Assembly (NCBI GenBank): GCA_030280995.1 | Contig: JASXTE010000017.1 | Location: 27,081,998 to 27,145,997, forward strand | Source of the DNA: Hemileia vastatrix | Lineage: Eukaryota; Basidiomycota; Pucciniomycetes; Pucciniales; Zaghouaniaceae | Reading direction: 5' to 3' | Length of the DNA: 64,000 bases | Shown: one piece after another, positions 41,820-52,711 of the stretch | Layout: every line of letters begins with the position of its first letter | Position numbering within the stretch: the stretch's first letter is position 1 | The notes under the pieces: generated by a model | Seen by the model: the letters and a program-made list of their open reading frames with translations, nothing else | Database searches by the model: none | Told to the model about the DNA's origin: nothing | Made by a program: the position numbers and the translations under genes

Positions 41820-43430
41820 TTAAGATATTTCATTACTGAGAGAGTCAGATGGCTCATTGTGAGTATCAAAATACTTTTTGTTTGAAGCACCATACTTCAC
41901 AGACAAGTTTTCAACTGGTTTAATTGGGCAATTACAAGTGAGAGAAGAAACACCCTGTTCAGGCTGTTTATTTTTATAATTAACAGAAAGTTTAGTATTA
42001 TTTCTTAACTCATCACAATTGTCATCATGAATAGCTTGTAATGTAGAAACCTTTTTCTCAAGATCAGATAATTTATTCCTTAATTCAGGGATATAAGATA
42101 GTTGATCATTAATTTTAGCAATAGATAGAACATTTCTGTCCTCTTCTACTGAGCATTTATTACTCAAATTCTGGAAATCAATTTTCAATTTTCTTAATTC
42201 ACTGTGCAGAAGCTTATTGTCATTTTTCAAGGAAGTATTTTCATCCATGAGTGGCTTCATATCATTGATAAGTTTATTAAGATGATTGTTTTTATCAGAG
42301 AGTGATCTGTGATCATTTCTAATAGACGTTTGCTGAGAAAAGACGGTATTTAAAGTATCTTTCAATTTGAAATAAGCTGTATCCTGGACAGAAGAACTCA
42401 CTTTGCAGTGTAAATGTAAATTATTTAATCTATCATTCTCATGTTTTAATAAATCTCTTAAAATTTTATCTTTGATAACGTTAAAATCAAGAGAGCCTTT
42501 CAATATTTCTTCAGAAGTTTTCTCAAGTAAAACATAAATTCCAGGAGCAACAGAATCATTTTTAATTACAAGAGAAGGATTAACTAAAGAAGTAGAGGTC
42601 AAATGTAATGGTTCATCAAAAGAAAGTTTGCTTAGAACATCATTAGGGCTACTAATTACAGGAAGATGTCTTCTAATAGGTTTAAATGTTCTTTCACCAT
42701 AGTCAATAAGATTACCTGTAGAAGAATTCTTATCAATATAAATACCAAAATTTTTATCAACCAAATCACTTACCATGGCAGAGGAGGAAACTTCCCCTGG
42801 GCCTTCTTTCTTCTGCCTCCCTGATAAGGATGGGGATGAGGAGATGGATGGTAGGTTTGTGTCCTGGATGGGCCAGGGGGTTGAGCTGGTTGTTGAGCAT
42901 TCTTCTCGTAATGGCTCATCAAGTAGTCCCATTTCCACTGTTTTACTTGTAGAGTGTTTTGATTTTGGGTGGAGGAGCTGGGGGACTGGGAAGGTTGAGC
43001 CTGAAACTGAGGCTGACTGAGGGGCAACTGAGGAGGGGCCTAGGCCTGATTTTGGGTCCTGAGTTCCTGAACTTGATCCCACAAGGTGTCTACTTTTACC
43101 TTGTATTTCATGTTTTCTGTCTTCAGTTCTTTGATGTGACTGGACAGATTTCTGATTTGCTGGGACAGAGGAAGTTTTTTTATTCTGAAGCCTTTTGGAA
43201 GACCTTCTTGAGGTACTGGAGGTTTTACTTCCTTCTGTTGTGCTGGGGGAAGGGGGTTTGGTTTGTTTACTTCTCCTATCATTTCCACATCCTGAATTTT
43301 GTGAATTTTTCTTGCTAGCATAAGATTTTTTATGTGCCACTTTAGAAGAACTCACAGTATCAGCATCATAATCAATTTCAATTTCATCCACATTCAAATT
43401 TTCCATGGTTTCACTCAATTTGGAAGACAT
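41820..43430 (-). CDS. gag: Element C Gag N-terminal part
   Basis: 536 codons from ATG 43430 (MSSKLSET). Acidic start, then Ser/Lys-rich region with SKRLQNKK (A: SKRLQDKK). Coiled-coil-like heptads follow at about residues 330-470. The C-terminal half resembles A weakly. Stops at a TAA that is a sense codon in A. The first third overlaps the alternative frame at 42770-43282. Confidence 0.82.
   Translation of the reverse strand: MSSKLSETMENLNVDEIEIDYDADTVSSSKVAHKKSYASKKNSQNSGCGNDRRSKQTKPPSPSTTEGSKTSSTSRRSSKRLQNKKTSSVPANQKSVQSHQRTEDRKHEIQGKSRHLVGSSSGTQDPKSGLGPSSVAPQSASVSGSTFPVPQLLHPKSKHSTSKTVEMGLLDEPLREECSTTSSTPWPIQDTNLPSISSSPSLSGRQKKEGPGEVSSSAMVSDLVDKNFGIYIDKNSSTGNLIDYGERTFKPIRRHLPVISSPNDVLSKLSFDEPLHLTSTSLVNPSLVIKNDSVAPGIYVLLEKTSEEILKGSLDFNVIKDKILRDLLKHENDRLNNLHLHCKVSSSVQDTAYFKLKDTLNTVFSQQTSIRNDHRSLSDKNNHLNKLINDMKPLMDENTSLKNDNKLLHSELRKLKIDFQNLSNKCSVEEDRNVLSIAKINDQLSYIPELRNKLSDLEKKVSTLQAIHDDNCDELRNNTKLSVNYKNKQPEQGVSSLTCNCPIKPVENLSVKYGASNKKYFDTHNEPSDSLSNEIS
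42770..43282 (-). pseudogene. Overprinted ORF of element C, one stop
   Basis: Same +1 frame relative to gag as 8278-8838 in A. ATG at 43282 follows DVE as in A. Conserved: PKGFRIKKLPLSQQ, NLSSHIKELKT, QWKWDYL, GPSR, HPYQGGRRKK. A TAG within GCCTAGGCC near 43040 splits it; both parts otherwise read through in one frame. The conserved start, phase and residues support a real protein in the ancestor. No domain is recognised. Confidence 0.55.
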
Positions 43431-44373
43431 GTTTTATCTGTGGGATAAAAAAAAATCAAGTGGTTAATATAAAATCACTGATTCAAAAGGTAATTAATTA
43501 TTGTTTTTTATTATACTGTTTAATTTTGAAATCACAACAATGATAATAAAAATAAAATTGATTTAATTTAATAATTTATTATTTCAATTGATTTGGATAA
43601 TAAAATCTATTTAAAATTTCAAAATCTTTAAACAATAAGTTTATTTATTATTATTTTGAATTTATCAACAATAAACAATTTATTATTATTAGAAAAAAAA
43701 ATTTTTTTTCTCAAAGTAATAATAAAATTATTTATTATTTTAAATCCTAAAAACAATAAAGAAAAGGTACTATTTTAAAATAATCAAACTTTAATTTATT
43801 ATTTCAAATTTATTAAAACAATAAAAATTTAAATTTAAAGATTATTATTTATGTTATAAAACAATAATAAATAATAGAATTAAATTTGGGACTAAATACA
43901 CTGAGTATTATTATTGTCAACCAAAAATAATTAATAATGTTTATTGGGACTAAGTATAAAATACTATTTTGGTCAACCAATAATACCAAATATTTAATAT
44001 AATTAATTAAATAATTTAAATAAAATAAATGGCTTCTAGGACTAAGGTATATATTCTATTACGTTCAACTAGGAATAAAAAAAAATATGATCACTTACAC
44101 TCAGTGTTTCAGCAATTAAGCCAACAACACTGTTATTGCAATAAAAAATCTAGTATAATAGTTGAAAGTGGCAGAGATTGACTTACAGTAGTGATTGTTA
44201 AATCACTTAAAATATATATGACTTTAAAAAATATATAAACCTTATATTTAGTTCCCCGGTTCAATTCACGGTTGCGGAAAAAGTTCACCTTTTCGCGCGA
44301 GTGGTCCGTGCATTTTGACATTCGTCCAAAATGGTCATCAAGCTTTAATTCGTCGTTTGGAAAGGCCCTCAAG
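43431..44373 (-). other. 5' leader of element C
   Basis: Non-coding, strongly AT-rich. Holds about three GGGACTAA...GTCAACC units (43890-44075), a T-arm-like GGTTCAATTC (44258-44267) and the primer site next to the LTR (44359-44373, minus-strand CTTGAGGGCCTTTCC), which resembles A's. Confidence 0.65.
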
Positions 44374-45455
44374 TATCGGCGCGGTTGTCTAGAAGGTGGA
44401 AGAAGAAAGAAGAAAAAAGAGAAAAGGACACAAGAAAAGAAAGAGTGGAAAGAGGGAAGGAGGGAAGGACCCAAATAAGGGGAAAAGGTTTAATATATAA
44501 GGTGAGTAGTATTTAATGATATTGTAATGTAAGTGTTTTAATTTCAATGCACAACAGTCAATTTTTATATTTTAATGTTCTTATCGCAACCTTTAGAATT
44601 TTGTATATAGTATTTATTTATCTTATTCCAACTAAACTGTATTACTAGTTAAAAGAAAAAGAATTAATATGTGTATAAAAAATATATAAGTGTAAGTAAA
44701 TGGTAAATATGTAAGTGATTAAGCTTAAGGGGGTTTACAAGGCCCTTATATAGCCAAGGGGCCCTCTGAAGTGCCACAAGAGTCAATACAATAATTAATG
44801 AGTAAATGTAAGGGGTGAAAAATAAAAAATGTACTAATTTGTTGAAATGCAGTAGTCAATATTTCACCAGTATTAATTCCCCCTGGATATTACGCATAAA
44901 TAAGTACAAGACATATAAAAAATAACTAATGTAATTTAAAATAAGTATTATGCGTACTATTTTAAAGTGGAATGTAATTTATTACTATTTTAATTCATAC
45001 AATTAATATAAGTAATTATTTTAGATTAAAATATGAGAATGTAATTAGTTTAAATGTTTTAATAAATTTAATTACATAATTTTGAGCCACAGAAGCGCCC
45101 AAAAATCAGGAATAATAATGTATAAATTATTATAAGTCAGCATTTTGCCTTATAAGTATAATATAATATTATAATTAATTAATTATTATTTTATAATTAT
45201 TTAAATACATAAAAATGCACCCAATTTTTATAGAATATAATACAATTTATGTATATTTTAATAGTATATAATTAATAACATAATAAAATAAATATAACCC
45301 TTATTTTAATTTTATTTAATAAGGTAATTTGTACTTAATTTTATTATGCAATAAAATATAAATTTATATACATAAAAAGCATAAATTTTTTCCCTCTTTC
45401 AGGTCCAATGAATTAACATAAGTTTTACTGGGCTCCTGGTACAGCCTGGCTGACA
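44374..45455 (-). repeat. 5' LTR of element C
   Basis: 1082 bp, followed by the target duplication CATTT. Contains a purine-rich segment and a TATA box. Confidence 0.88.
44745..44753 (-). promoter_or_regulatory. TATA box in C 5' LTR
   Basis: Minus-strand CTATATAAGGGCC, the same core as in element A's LTR and in C's other LTR near 34140. Confidence 0.45.
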
Positions 45456-45460
45456 CATTT

Positions 45461-46467
45461 TAACCTCATGTGGGAGGTATGGAAAGTCCTCAGCACCCTT
45501 GGTACTGGCCTTGATTATAGGTATATCTTCATCAACCTCTTCTGAATCAGAATGATCTACTGTAGGTGGTCTTCTTGACAAAAGTGGTCTCTTCAACGGC
45601 GGATTCAATCCAGTTGGCAGAGCTTTATTGATTGGTTTAACTTTCACAGAAACCTTCTTATATTTTGCTGCTTCCACTTCCATATGTACTTGAAGAATTG
45701 AGCTCCTTTCATCATCAGAATTAAGAGTAACAGAATTTTTACAAAAAAAATTATTAGAATCAGATAAAGAAAATTTATTAGTTTTATTTTAATTTTTATT
45801 TTTTGAAAAAGGATTATAAAAGTTTTTAGAAACAGAATTATTGGAATTTTCAAAAATATTGTTATCTAGTTTTTCATTATGCAGACAATTTTTAATTTGA
45901 TTTTTATTTTTAGAAATAAGAAAAGAATAATAAAAAGTATGAAAAGTTGGCAGTCTATCCTCATGCAGGAGGTTACTAGCATGCCAAGTAGGCTCAGCCC
46001 TATTGACAATATCTTTACATAAATAATTTTTTATTGATTGTCATTTATCTTGAGATTTTTTTCTTGATTTTTGTCCAATTTTTTCTTGCTATTCCTAGAA
46101 AAACAACCAGGGGTGTCCCCAATGCTCACATGTGTGGCCATGGTAATGTTTTTGAAAGGTGTAGAAGAAACCCTAGCGGTGAAAAATTGGGAGGACTTAT
46201 TTTTAGACCCATTTTCCACCACTCCAAAACTTTTCCGCTCCAACAAAATTTTCCCTAAAAAATCTTCAGAACTTGAAATAAACTTGAGAGAAAAACTTGA
46301 GGAAAAACATAAACCAGACAAATAATTTGACAAAAGTTGACATAATAAAGTAATATTATCTACAAAAAGTTGAGATTTCACTTGATATATCTCCACTTGA
46401 GCTGACCTACTGCAATCCGGGATTTCTTCTTGAAGAGAGATTACAGCACTATGCTGATCAGCCCTAT
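45461..46467 (-). pseudogene. pol: D pol N-terminus with RT/RNase H deleted
   Basis: Begins like B1 pol (EIYQV, then the single-copy module KSFGVVENGSK...VSSTPFKNIT), is interrupted by a stop near 46031, and continues through EAAKYKKV and LNPPLKRPLLSR. At about 45573-45580 it jumps directly to RPPTVDHSDSEE, which in B1 lies after RNase H. About 1.55 kb, the complete RT and RNase H, is thus missing, with GTCAAG-type microhomology at the join. It ends at the C insertion after LPHEVK. Confidence 0.8.
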
Positions 46468-47430
46468 CTACCCTAAAAAAGAAGGGTCACCAACAAAATG
46501 ATCACCACTATCCTCAAATACACCAGAAGAGGACTTCAAATTTTTTCTCTTCCTAGTGCAAGTGCAACACTTACAAGATGCAGAAACACCAGGCCTAGTC
46601 TCCCAACCTTCATCACCTGGGGGTGCCAACCTCATATGTAACCGCCTCATACCCTCCCCAGTAATCTCCAAACTAATCCCAACACCAGACTGATAACCAA
46701 TCTTGGCCTCAAAATCCATCAAAAATGGCCCTCCTAAAACTGTCTTCACAGCTCCTCTAGCCACATAAAAATGAACTTTTCCAACAGCTCCACCTACACC
46801 TAACTTTACATGCTCCGCTGTACCAATCAACTCAGTAGCATGCCCACATATCCCTCTGAGATTTCCTCCAAAACCAGCTTTAATTGGCAAATCCAGAATA
46901 GTTGCTTGATCCAATGAAATTAAATTTATTTGTGAGCCTGAATAAACCAATGCCTTCACATCTTTGCCATTTAAAGAAACCACCAAATATCCCAAAGGAG
47001 CAGAAAAATGAGTCTCCACCTCATTACCAAACTTCTCCACATTTTCACACATATACTCCACCTCACCAGTAGCCACTCTTCTCCTAGTCAAATGCTTCTT
47101 TTGCTTTTCAGCAAGGGCTGGACTAATAGTGAACAATTCACCCAAATATAATGGAATCTGAAGCTGATTCACCCTTCCCAAAACAACATCCATAGCATTC
47201 TCTTGACCAGAAACCACTGGCCTCTCATAATGAGCCTTACTCCTAGAAACCTTTGCCCTAGAAGACTCCTGAGGTCCCACATTACCAACAACATCACACA
47301 TCTCCACATCAGAATTATCCCCATGAACCTTTCCGTCCACAGAGACCAAACCAGAACCATCAACAGTAGTTCTAACTCCCTCCATTGGCCCACTAGAACT
47401 TGGCCTAGGCAAAGATGCGAAAGGCACATC
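46468..47430 (-). pseudogene. gag: D protease region
   Basis: Homologous to B1 gag-pro C-terminal half (QIPLYLGELFTISPALAEKQKKHLTRRRV...). The protease active site reads ALVYSGSQINLISL, so the catalytic Asp of DSG is Tyr and the enzyme should be dead. It ends DPSFLG and TAG. The upstream frame is separated by a TAG at 47431, where B1 has Glu or Asp codons. Confidence 0.85.
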
Positions 47431-48186
47431 CTACTCTGTATCTGAACCATCATCCAAAGGCATAGGATCACCATTAAGATCAAAAGCACCAAAACTAGGG
47501 GGATCCATATTAGCTATCCCCTTCTGCATCTGACAAATCTCTTCAGGCGTATAAATCTTCTTGGGATCTTCAGCCTTCTTAGAATCTGCCTTTCCACCTC
47601 TTGACCTTAACTGATTAGAAATACTGCTTCTAGCTTCAGAAGCAGCCGCTCTCCTTGCAGCCTCCACATCATATACACCAGCCATACACTCACCATCCAC
47701 CTTAAAAACCTTTACTAACTCCAAATTACCATATGAAGTAGAAAAAGTAGCCTTCCTAACCTCTTTTTCCTTCCCCTTATCTCCAGAATTATATCCAGTA
47801 CCAGAAGAAGCCTCAGTAGGCAATTCTTCAAACCTAGATCTCTTTTCACCCATACTATTCCTCCTCACCAAATCCAAAGGAGCCTGACCTTCACTGGGCT
47901 TGATAAAAGATCCATCAGGAAACCTAAATACCTTTCCATCAAATTTTACTCTACCAGAAGCCTGATCCCTATTCAAAGTACAACAATCATTAGACTTATG
48001 TCCCTTCCAGTTACAGTAGGAACAAATCCAAACATCAAAAGTACCATCATTCCTCCTATTATAACCTCTACTTGAATAAGATGATGAAGAAGAAGCTGAA
48101 ACCCTGCTGGCCTTCTGAGTTTCTTGAACAAAAATTTTCAATTGCTTTGTTAATTCAGCCAATTGATCCACCATCTCCTTATCCAC
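47431..48186 (-). pseudogene. gag: D nucleocapsid region
   Basis: Contains DQLAELTKQLKIFVQE, then the zinc knuckle CSYCNWKGHKSNDC (intact C-x2-C-x4-H-x4-C preceded by WI), FDGKVFRFPDGSFIKPSEGQAP and GECMAGVYDVEAARR. In frame with gag upstream except for the TAG at 48190 and with protease downstream except for TAG at 47431. Confidence 0.85.
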
Positions 48187-48189
48187 ATT

Positions 48190-48939
48190 CTAATCCACTA
48201 TAGGAACTTGTTTCCCCAACTGAGCTTTTCTTGCCTCGTGAGATTTCTTAATAATATCGTTATTATCAGACAAAACTTCATTAATTTTGCTGACATACTG
48301 TGTACAGGTTTCTTGATAACTGTCTACAGCCAAAAGCTTGAGGTGAGACTCCACCAATTCTTTAACCACCCTAAGAGCAGGCAACTTCTGCTCCCCATTA
48401 GGTAAGGGTTTCATCAAACCCTTCCTAGACAACTCCTTTAACACATCCATCCTAACATCCCTCCCAAAAGCGGACCAAAATAAATCTTTGACTGCATTTT
48501 CATGAGCCAATCCCTCTACCTCCACCAGATATTCCACCACAGTTTCAAAACTACAAACAAATTTCCTATAACTCACCAAAAAAGTTATTCCACCCTGAAC
48601 TTGCCATTCTGAAACAACCTTATTTAAATCCACCATTGAATATATGACTCCCCATCTGTCCACCATTTCCCTACTAAGCCTTTTCCAATCCCTAGTCTTA
48701 TAACCCTCCATACCAGTAATCTCCTTCTCAACTTCCCTATCACCAATGAAAAAGATTACCTGCTTCACCATATCTAAATGAGAAGCCCCATCAATTCTAG
48801 CAGCAGCCTCATATCTTCCCAAAAACCACTTTACATCATCACCAACAAACTTGGGCCCATCCCAAGTTTGAATCCTTACTGAAGGCCTGACACCATCAGC
48901 AGCAGAAGCAATAGCACCAGCACCAGATGGAAAAGACAT
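48190..48939 (-). pseudogene. gag: D gag capsid region
   Basis: ATG at 48939 (MSFPSGAG) is chosen by alignment with the B1 and B2 starts; the frame is open upstream to 48996. Contains RIQTWDGPKF, DDVKWFLGRYEAAARIDGAS, FFIGDREVEKEI and DRWGVIYSMVDLNKVVSEWQ. Ends at TAG 48190. Otherwise unbroken. Confidence 0.85.
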
Positions 48940-49047
48940 CCCACAAAGCACCAGAAACCAATATAATCTGCAAGGGTTCAGCCCTTTACCAGACAACTGA
49001 CAATATCCTACAAGGGTTCAGCCCTTTACTAGGATAAAACAACAAAC

Positions 49048-51197
49048 ACCAGGTCAAAAGTTAGACGACTTGCAGTCAAGTGGTTTTTCAGGTATCTTAA
49101 AGTAACATCAGAAGTAACCTTTGAATGAATTTCAGTGCTTAAATTACTTACAAAACAGACCAAAACTCTGAGTGTCTCTGTACTAAATAGAAAATTAGAG
49201 AAAGTTTATTTCACTGCTTATTGTTAAAACATTCTATCTTATTTGATCTTGAGTGGCTTCCAAAAATTTTGTCTCAGCATTACATTACCTTTTTTTCCTT
49301 GAAATAAGTCATCCATGATAACTACTCTTGCACCATTTATTCCAGGCCCATGAAATAACTTGTCATAATTTTCTTTCTGTAGGTTAGCATTGTAGACTTA
49401 ACCAGAACAAGCATCAATGAAAGCACATTGAAAAGTCTCATACCCTTTTTTTGTTAGGTAAATGTGGGTTAATTTCACTCATTGAAAATTATTTACATGA
49501 ACTTATATAATATCCTTAATTTTAGGCGACATGTCACCTCATGTATGCATGCAAGCAACTTGCTTGCTTTTTTACCTCTGTATGTTTTTGAACTTCAGGA
49601 TATATTGCATACATGAGGCGACATGTTGCCTCATGTATGCATGCAAGCAACTTTCTTTTTGTTTTACTTCTGTTTTTTTTAACTTAAGGATATATTGCAT
49701 ACATGAGGGGACATGTCACCTCATCTATGCAATAACAAGATCGCTGATAAAAATAGTGCAATACATTTTTTAATCAGCACTCTTGTTATTGCATACATGA
49801 GGCGACATGTCTCCTCATGTATGCAATAACATTCTTTGAAATCCATCATTTAGGTGAGCAATGCATTGGTGCATACCTACCATACCAAAGAAAATACACA
49901 TCATGGAACGTTTTTACATGCATACATGAGGCAACATGTTGCCTCATGTATGCAATTTTTTTTAAGTTTAACTTATATAGGTAAGAAGTGCACTTGTGCA
50001 TGCCTACCATACCAAGTGAGTTCCCCAGAATGTGACTTGTTTACATGCATACATGAGGCGACATGTTGTCTCATGTATGCATGTAAACAAGTCACATTCT
50101 GGGGAACTCACTTGGTATGGTAGGCATTCACCAATGCATTTCTCACCATAATGAAGAAGTTCAAAGAATTTTATTGCATATATGAGGCGACATGTCACCT
50201 CATGTATGCAATAAAAAGAGTGCTTATAAAAAAATATATATTGCACTATTTTTTATCAGTGCTCTTGTTATTGCATACATGAGGTGACTTGTCCCCTCAT
50301 GTATGCGATATATCCTTAAGTTTAAAACCATGCAGAAGTAAAAAAGCAAGCAAGCTGCTTTCATGCATACATGAGGCAACATGTCTCCTCATGTATGCAA
50401 TATACCCTTGATCTCAAAAACATACAGAAGTGAAACAGAAAGAAAGTGGCTTGCATGCATACATGAGGCAACATGTTGCCTCATGTATGCAATATATCCT
50501 CAAGGTTAAAACAATACAGAAGTCAAAAAGGAAGCAAGTATCTAACATGCATACATGAGGCAACATGTTGCCTCATGTATGCATGTAGGCAACTTCCCTA
50601 ACCCTTTCTCATATGACTTTCCACAAAGCATAAGATGAGGCAAATATTTTCCTAATCCTTATGCAGTTGCACCATTTTCTGATGATATGAGGAAATTCTT
50701 TGCCTCATGTAATTGGGATATGGTGTATCATTTGTATGTAGTTCTGTGTGCCAACATAGAAAAATGATTTTATTTTGGATTTGAGCTCTTTGCTGAGCAC
50801 ATGTGGGGAAACATGGGTCCATATGTCACCACAATTTTTCCTGCATTTCAGATTTAGTATGAAGTAAAATTATATCCAATATTTGAGATAAAATATTACC
50901 CCTTGTATCATAAGAACCTTGTGCCAGTAAGTGTAAGTAATGCACTGCACTGGGTAATGTATTTACTAATGTAGCTGAAACATTTAATTTTCTTCAAAGG
51001 CAGTGCATAAAGAAATATATTTCAAAATTCAGTTCTATTTCAGTTGAAAAATATCTACACTTTCTTTCTACAAATATATGAGCTATGTGTCATGATGAAA
51101 AATTGTCTCACCAAAGTTCCAACACAGGTTTGACTCAGGTTAGACCACAGGTACTAAACAACCACTTGACTGCAAGTCGTCTAACTTTTGACCTGGT
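49048..51197. mobile_element. Element Z: TIR element with palindrome array
   Basis: Perfect 38-bp terminal inverted repeats at 49048-49085 and 51160-51197 (ACCAGGTCAAAAGTTAGACG at the outer left end). No coding frame. The interior is dominated by a mirrored array of palindromes (49524-50583). Flanks are A/C-rich (AACAAAC, GAAACAAA), so a target duplication cannot be settled by eye. Interpreted as a non-autonomous DNA transposon of foldback type inserted in D's leader. Confidence 0.75.
49524..50583. repeat. Mirrored array of about 11 palindromes
   Basis: Each unit is a near-perfect 36-bp dyad: TGCATACATGAGG, a variable base pair or two, central ACATGT, then the complement. Centres are near 49535, 49624, 49714, 49807, 49937, 50065, 50193, 50291, 50382, 50474 and 50566. 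The spacers on the left of 50065 are reverse complements of those on the right, so the whole 1.06 kb forms one long inverted repeat around that unit. Confidence 0.85.
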
Positions 51198-51389
51198 GAA
51201 ACAAAAACTAAAACAAAAGATCTAGCAAGGGTTCAGCCCTATACCTAGATCCCTACTACCACAGATCCTGTACTGGTTCAGCCAGTTACCAGAATCACCA
51301 AATAACCAACCAAGTAAAATCCAACAACCAGAAAACCAAAAATGCAGAAGTCGAACAAGTAAGTTTCTTCAGAAGCTAGAAAATTTGAA

Positions 51390-51406
51390 CCCCACGTTGG
51401 GTGCCA
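51390..51406 (-). other. Primer-binding site of D
   Basis: Minus-strand TGGCACCCAACGTGGGG, four bases from the LTR, differing from B2's site at one position. Confidence 0.8.
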
Positions 51407-51410
51407 AAAA

Positions 51411-52711
51411 TGTAGAGTAGACTCCTAGAGTCAACTTGCTGCAGGCAGAATCCAAGGGAGTTGGAAAAACAAAAAGAAATCCCTGTCCCTCTAAGTAAAC
51501 ATAAGATTCAATTAACTAAGCTTGAAGATCTGCTTGAAGAGTTGGATAAGTTGAAAATCTGAGAGAAAGACTTTGAAAGTGTTGGAAAACTATAATATAG
51601 AAAAAAAATAAGTGCAATAAATGATTACACCCCCAAAACAAATACCTAATACCATATTACACTGATAAAAGTCACAGAAAATACTTAGAACAAGCCGCAA
51701 CACTTGCCCCAGAGACTGAAAAGTACAGTAAAGTACCCCAGAAACTACCCTTGGGATGATCTGTTCAAAGGTGCCTTATTAAAGGTCTGCCCCAGATTTA
51801 CCCAGTTTCCCACCAAAATTAAAGAGTGTTCTTTATTATATTTTTATTTTATAAATTTTTTAATAAAAGAAATAAATTTGAGTCACCCAGGATGAGAGCT
51901 ATCTAATGGTACCCTATATGTTGATATTTTTTATTATAATTGTTTTTATATGCTAAATATTGTTAATTATCAAAAAAGACCCTAATAATTAAAACTAAAA
52001 TACAAAAAAAACATGTAGAAGACTAAGATTCCCCCCCCCCTCCCCATACAATTCTCCTGCTTCAGACCTTTCCAACAATACCCTACATGCATATGATCTA
52101 CAATAAACTATTGATCTAGTAAGCATAATAACTTTCTAACCAAATTTTGCCACAATAGCCAAACTTTTGGCACAGTGACCAAACTTTGCACAGTGACCAA
52201 ACTTTGCACTGGTGATCAGACTTTTCTACCGTGACCAAACTTTTCCACAGTGCCCAGACTTTTCTGCATTGACCAAACTTTGCACTGATGATCAGACTTT
52301 TCTATAGTGACCAAACTTTGCCACAGTGCCCAGACTTTTTGCACCAATGACCAAACCTTTCCACAATGACTTCGCTTTTGCACCAGAAAATCACTGGAGC
52401 AAACCGGAGCACACCGGAAAAAAATGGCTACTCCATGAGCGCACTGCATCCACTGAAAATACCAAGAGAGCCCTAGAAAATCCAGTAAAACCAATATCCA
52501 ATCCATGAAACCATCAAATAACAATAGGAATACCAAAATATATCCATTCCAAAACACCATAAATCCTCCAAAAATCACCATAAATCCACCCAAAAAAAAT
52601 CCAGTTAACTCCCTTCAACCAAATTAACACCTGCTAACACCATGATTTTCTTCCAACAAAGGTCCAATCAAATTTTCACCTAAGTAGCCTACCCAGATTT
52701 GGAATGCCACA
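51411..52711 (-). repeat. 5' LTR of element D
   Basis: 1301 bp, matching 29335-30716 with fewer minisatellite units. Confidence 0.88.

Larger units (their letters stand above)
33769..45455 (-). mobile_element. Element C: chromovirus inserted in D
   Basis: About 11.7 kb including the 2.35-kb insertion F. LTRs (33769-34880, 44374-45455), leader, gag, gag-pol, integrase-chromodomain, all on the minus strand and closely related to A. Flanked by a perfect 5-bp duplication CATTT (33764-33768 and 45456-45460) within D's pol linker. The outer bases of the LTR are TATYGGCGCGG rather than TG; F shows TGTAGGTCAG in the same position, so TG was probably mutated in the C lineage. Confidence 0.88.
48940..51410 (-). 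other. D 5' leader with insertion Z
   Basis: Leader between gag and the 5' LTR. It contains repeated AAGGGTTCAGCCCT motifs (48971, 49011, 51228, and a variant at 51273), each able to form a small hairpin. Element Z (49048-51197) separates them. Frames at 49531-50246 are translations of palindromes. Confidence 0.7.
29333..52711 (-). mobile_element. Element D: B-type Ty3/Gypsy, disrupted
   Basis: LTRs at 29335-30716 and 51411-52711, primer site, gag, protease, remnants of pol and integrase, all on the minus strand. RT and RNase H are deleted. Element C is inserted in the pol linker and Z in the 5' leader. The empty site reconstructed from Y1 shows GTGC on both sides (29329-29332 and 52712-52715), with two extra bases AC between the left copy and the LTR. 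Polypurine tract and primer site match B1. Confidence 0.85.

Noticed and set aside
49524..50583. CRISPR-like appearance of regularly spaced palindromic repeats
   Set aside because: The spacers are themselves mirrored copies, the spacing is irregular (about 90-130 bp) and the context is a eukaryotic retrotransposon leader. It is an inverted-repeat array.
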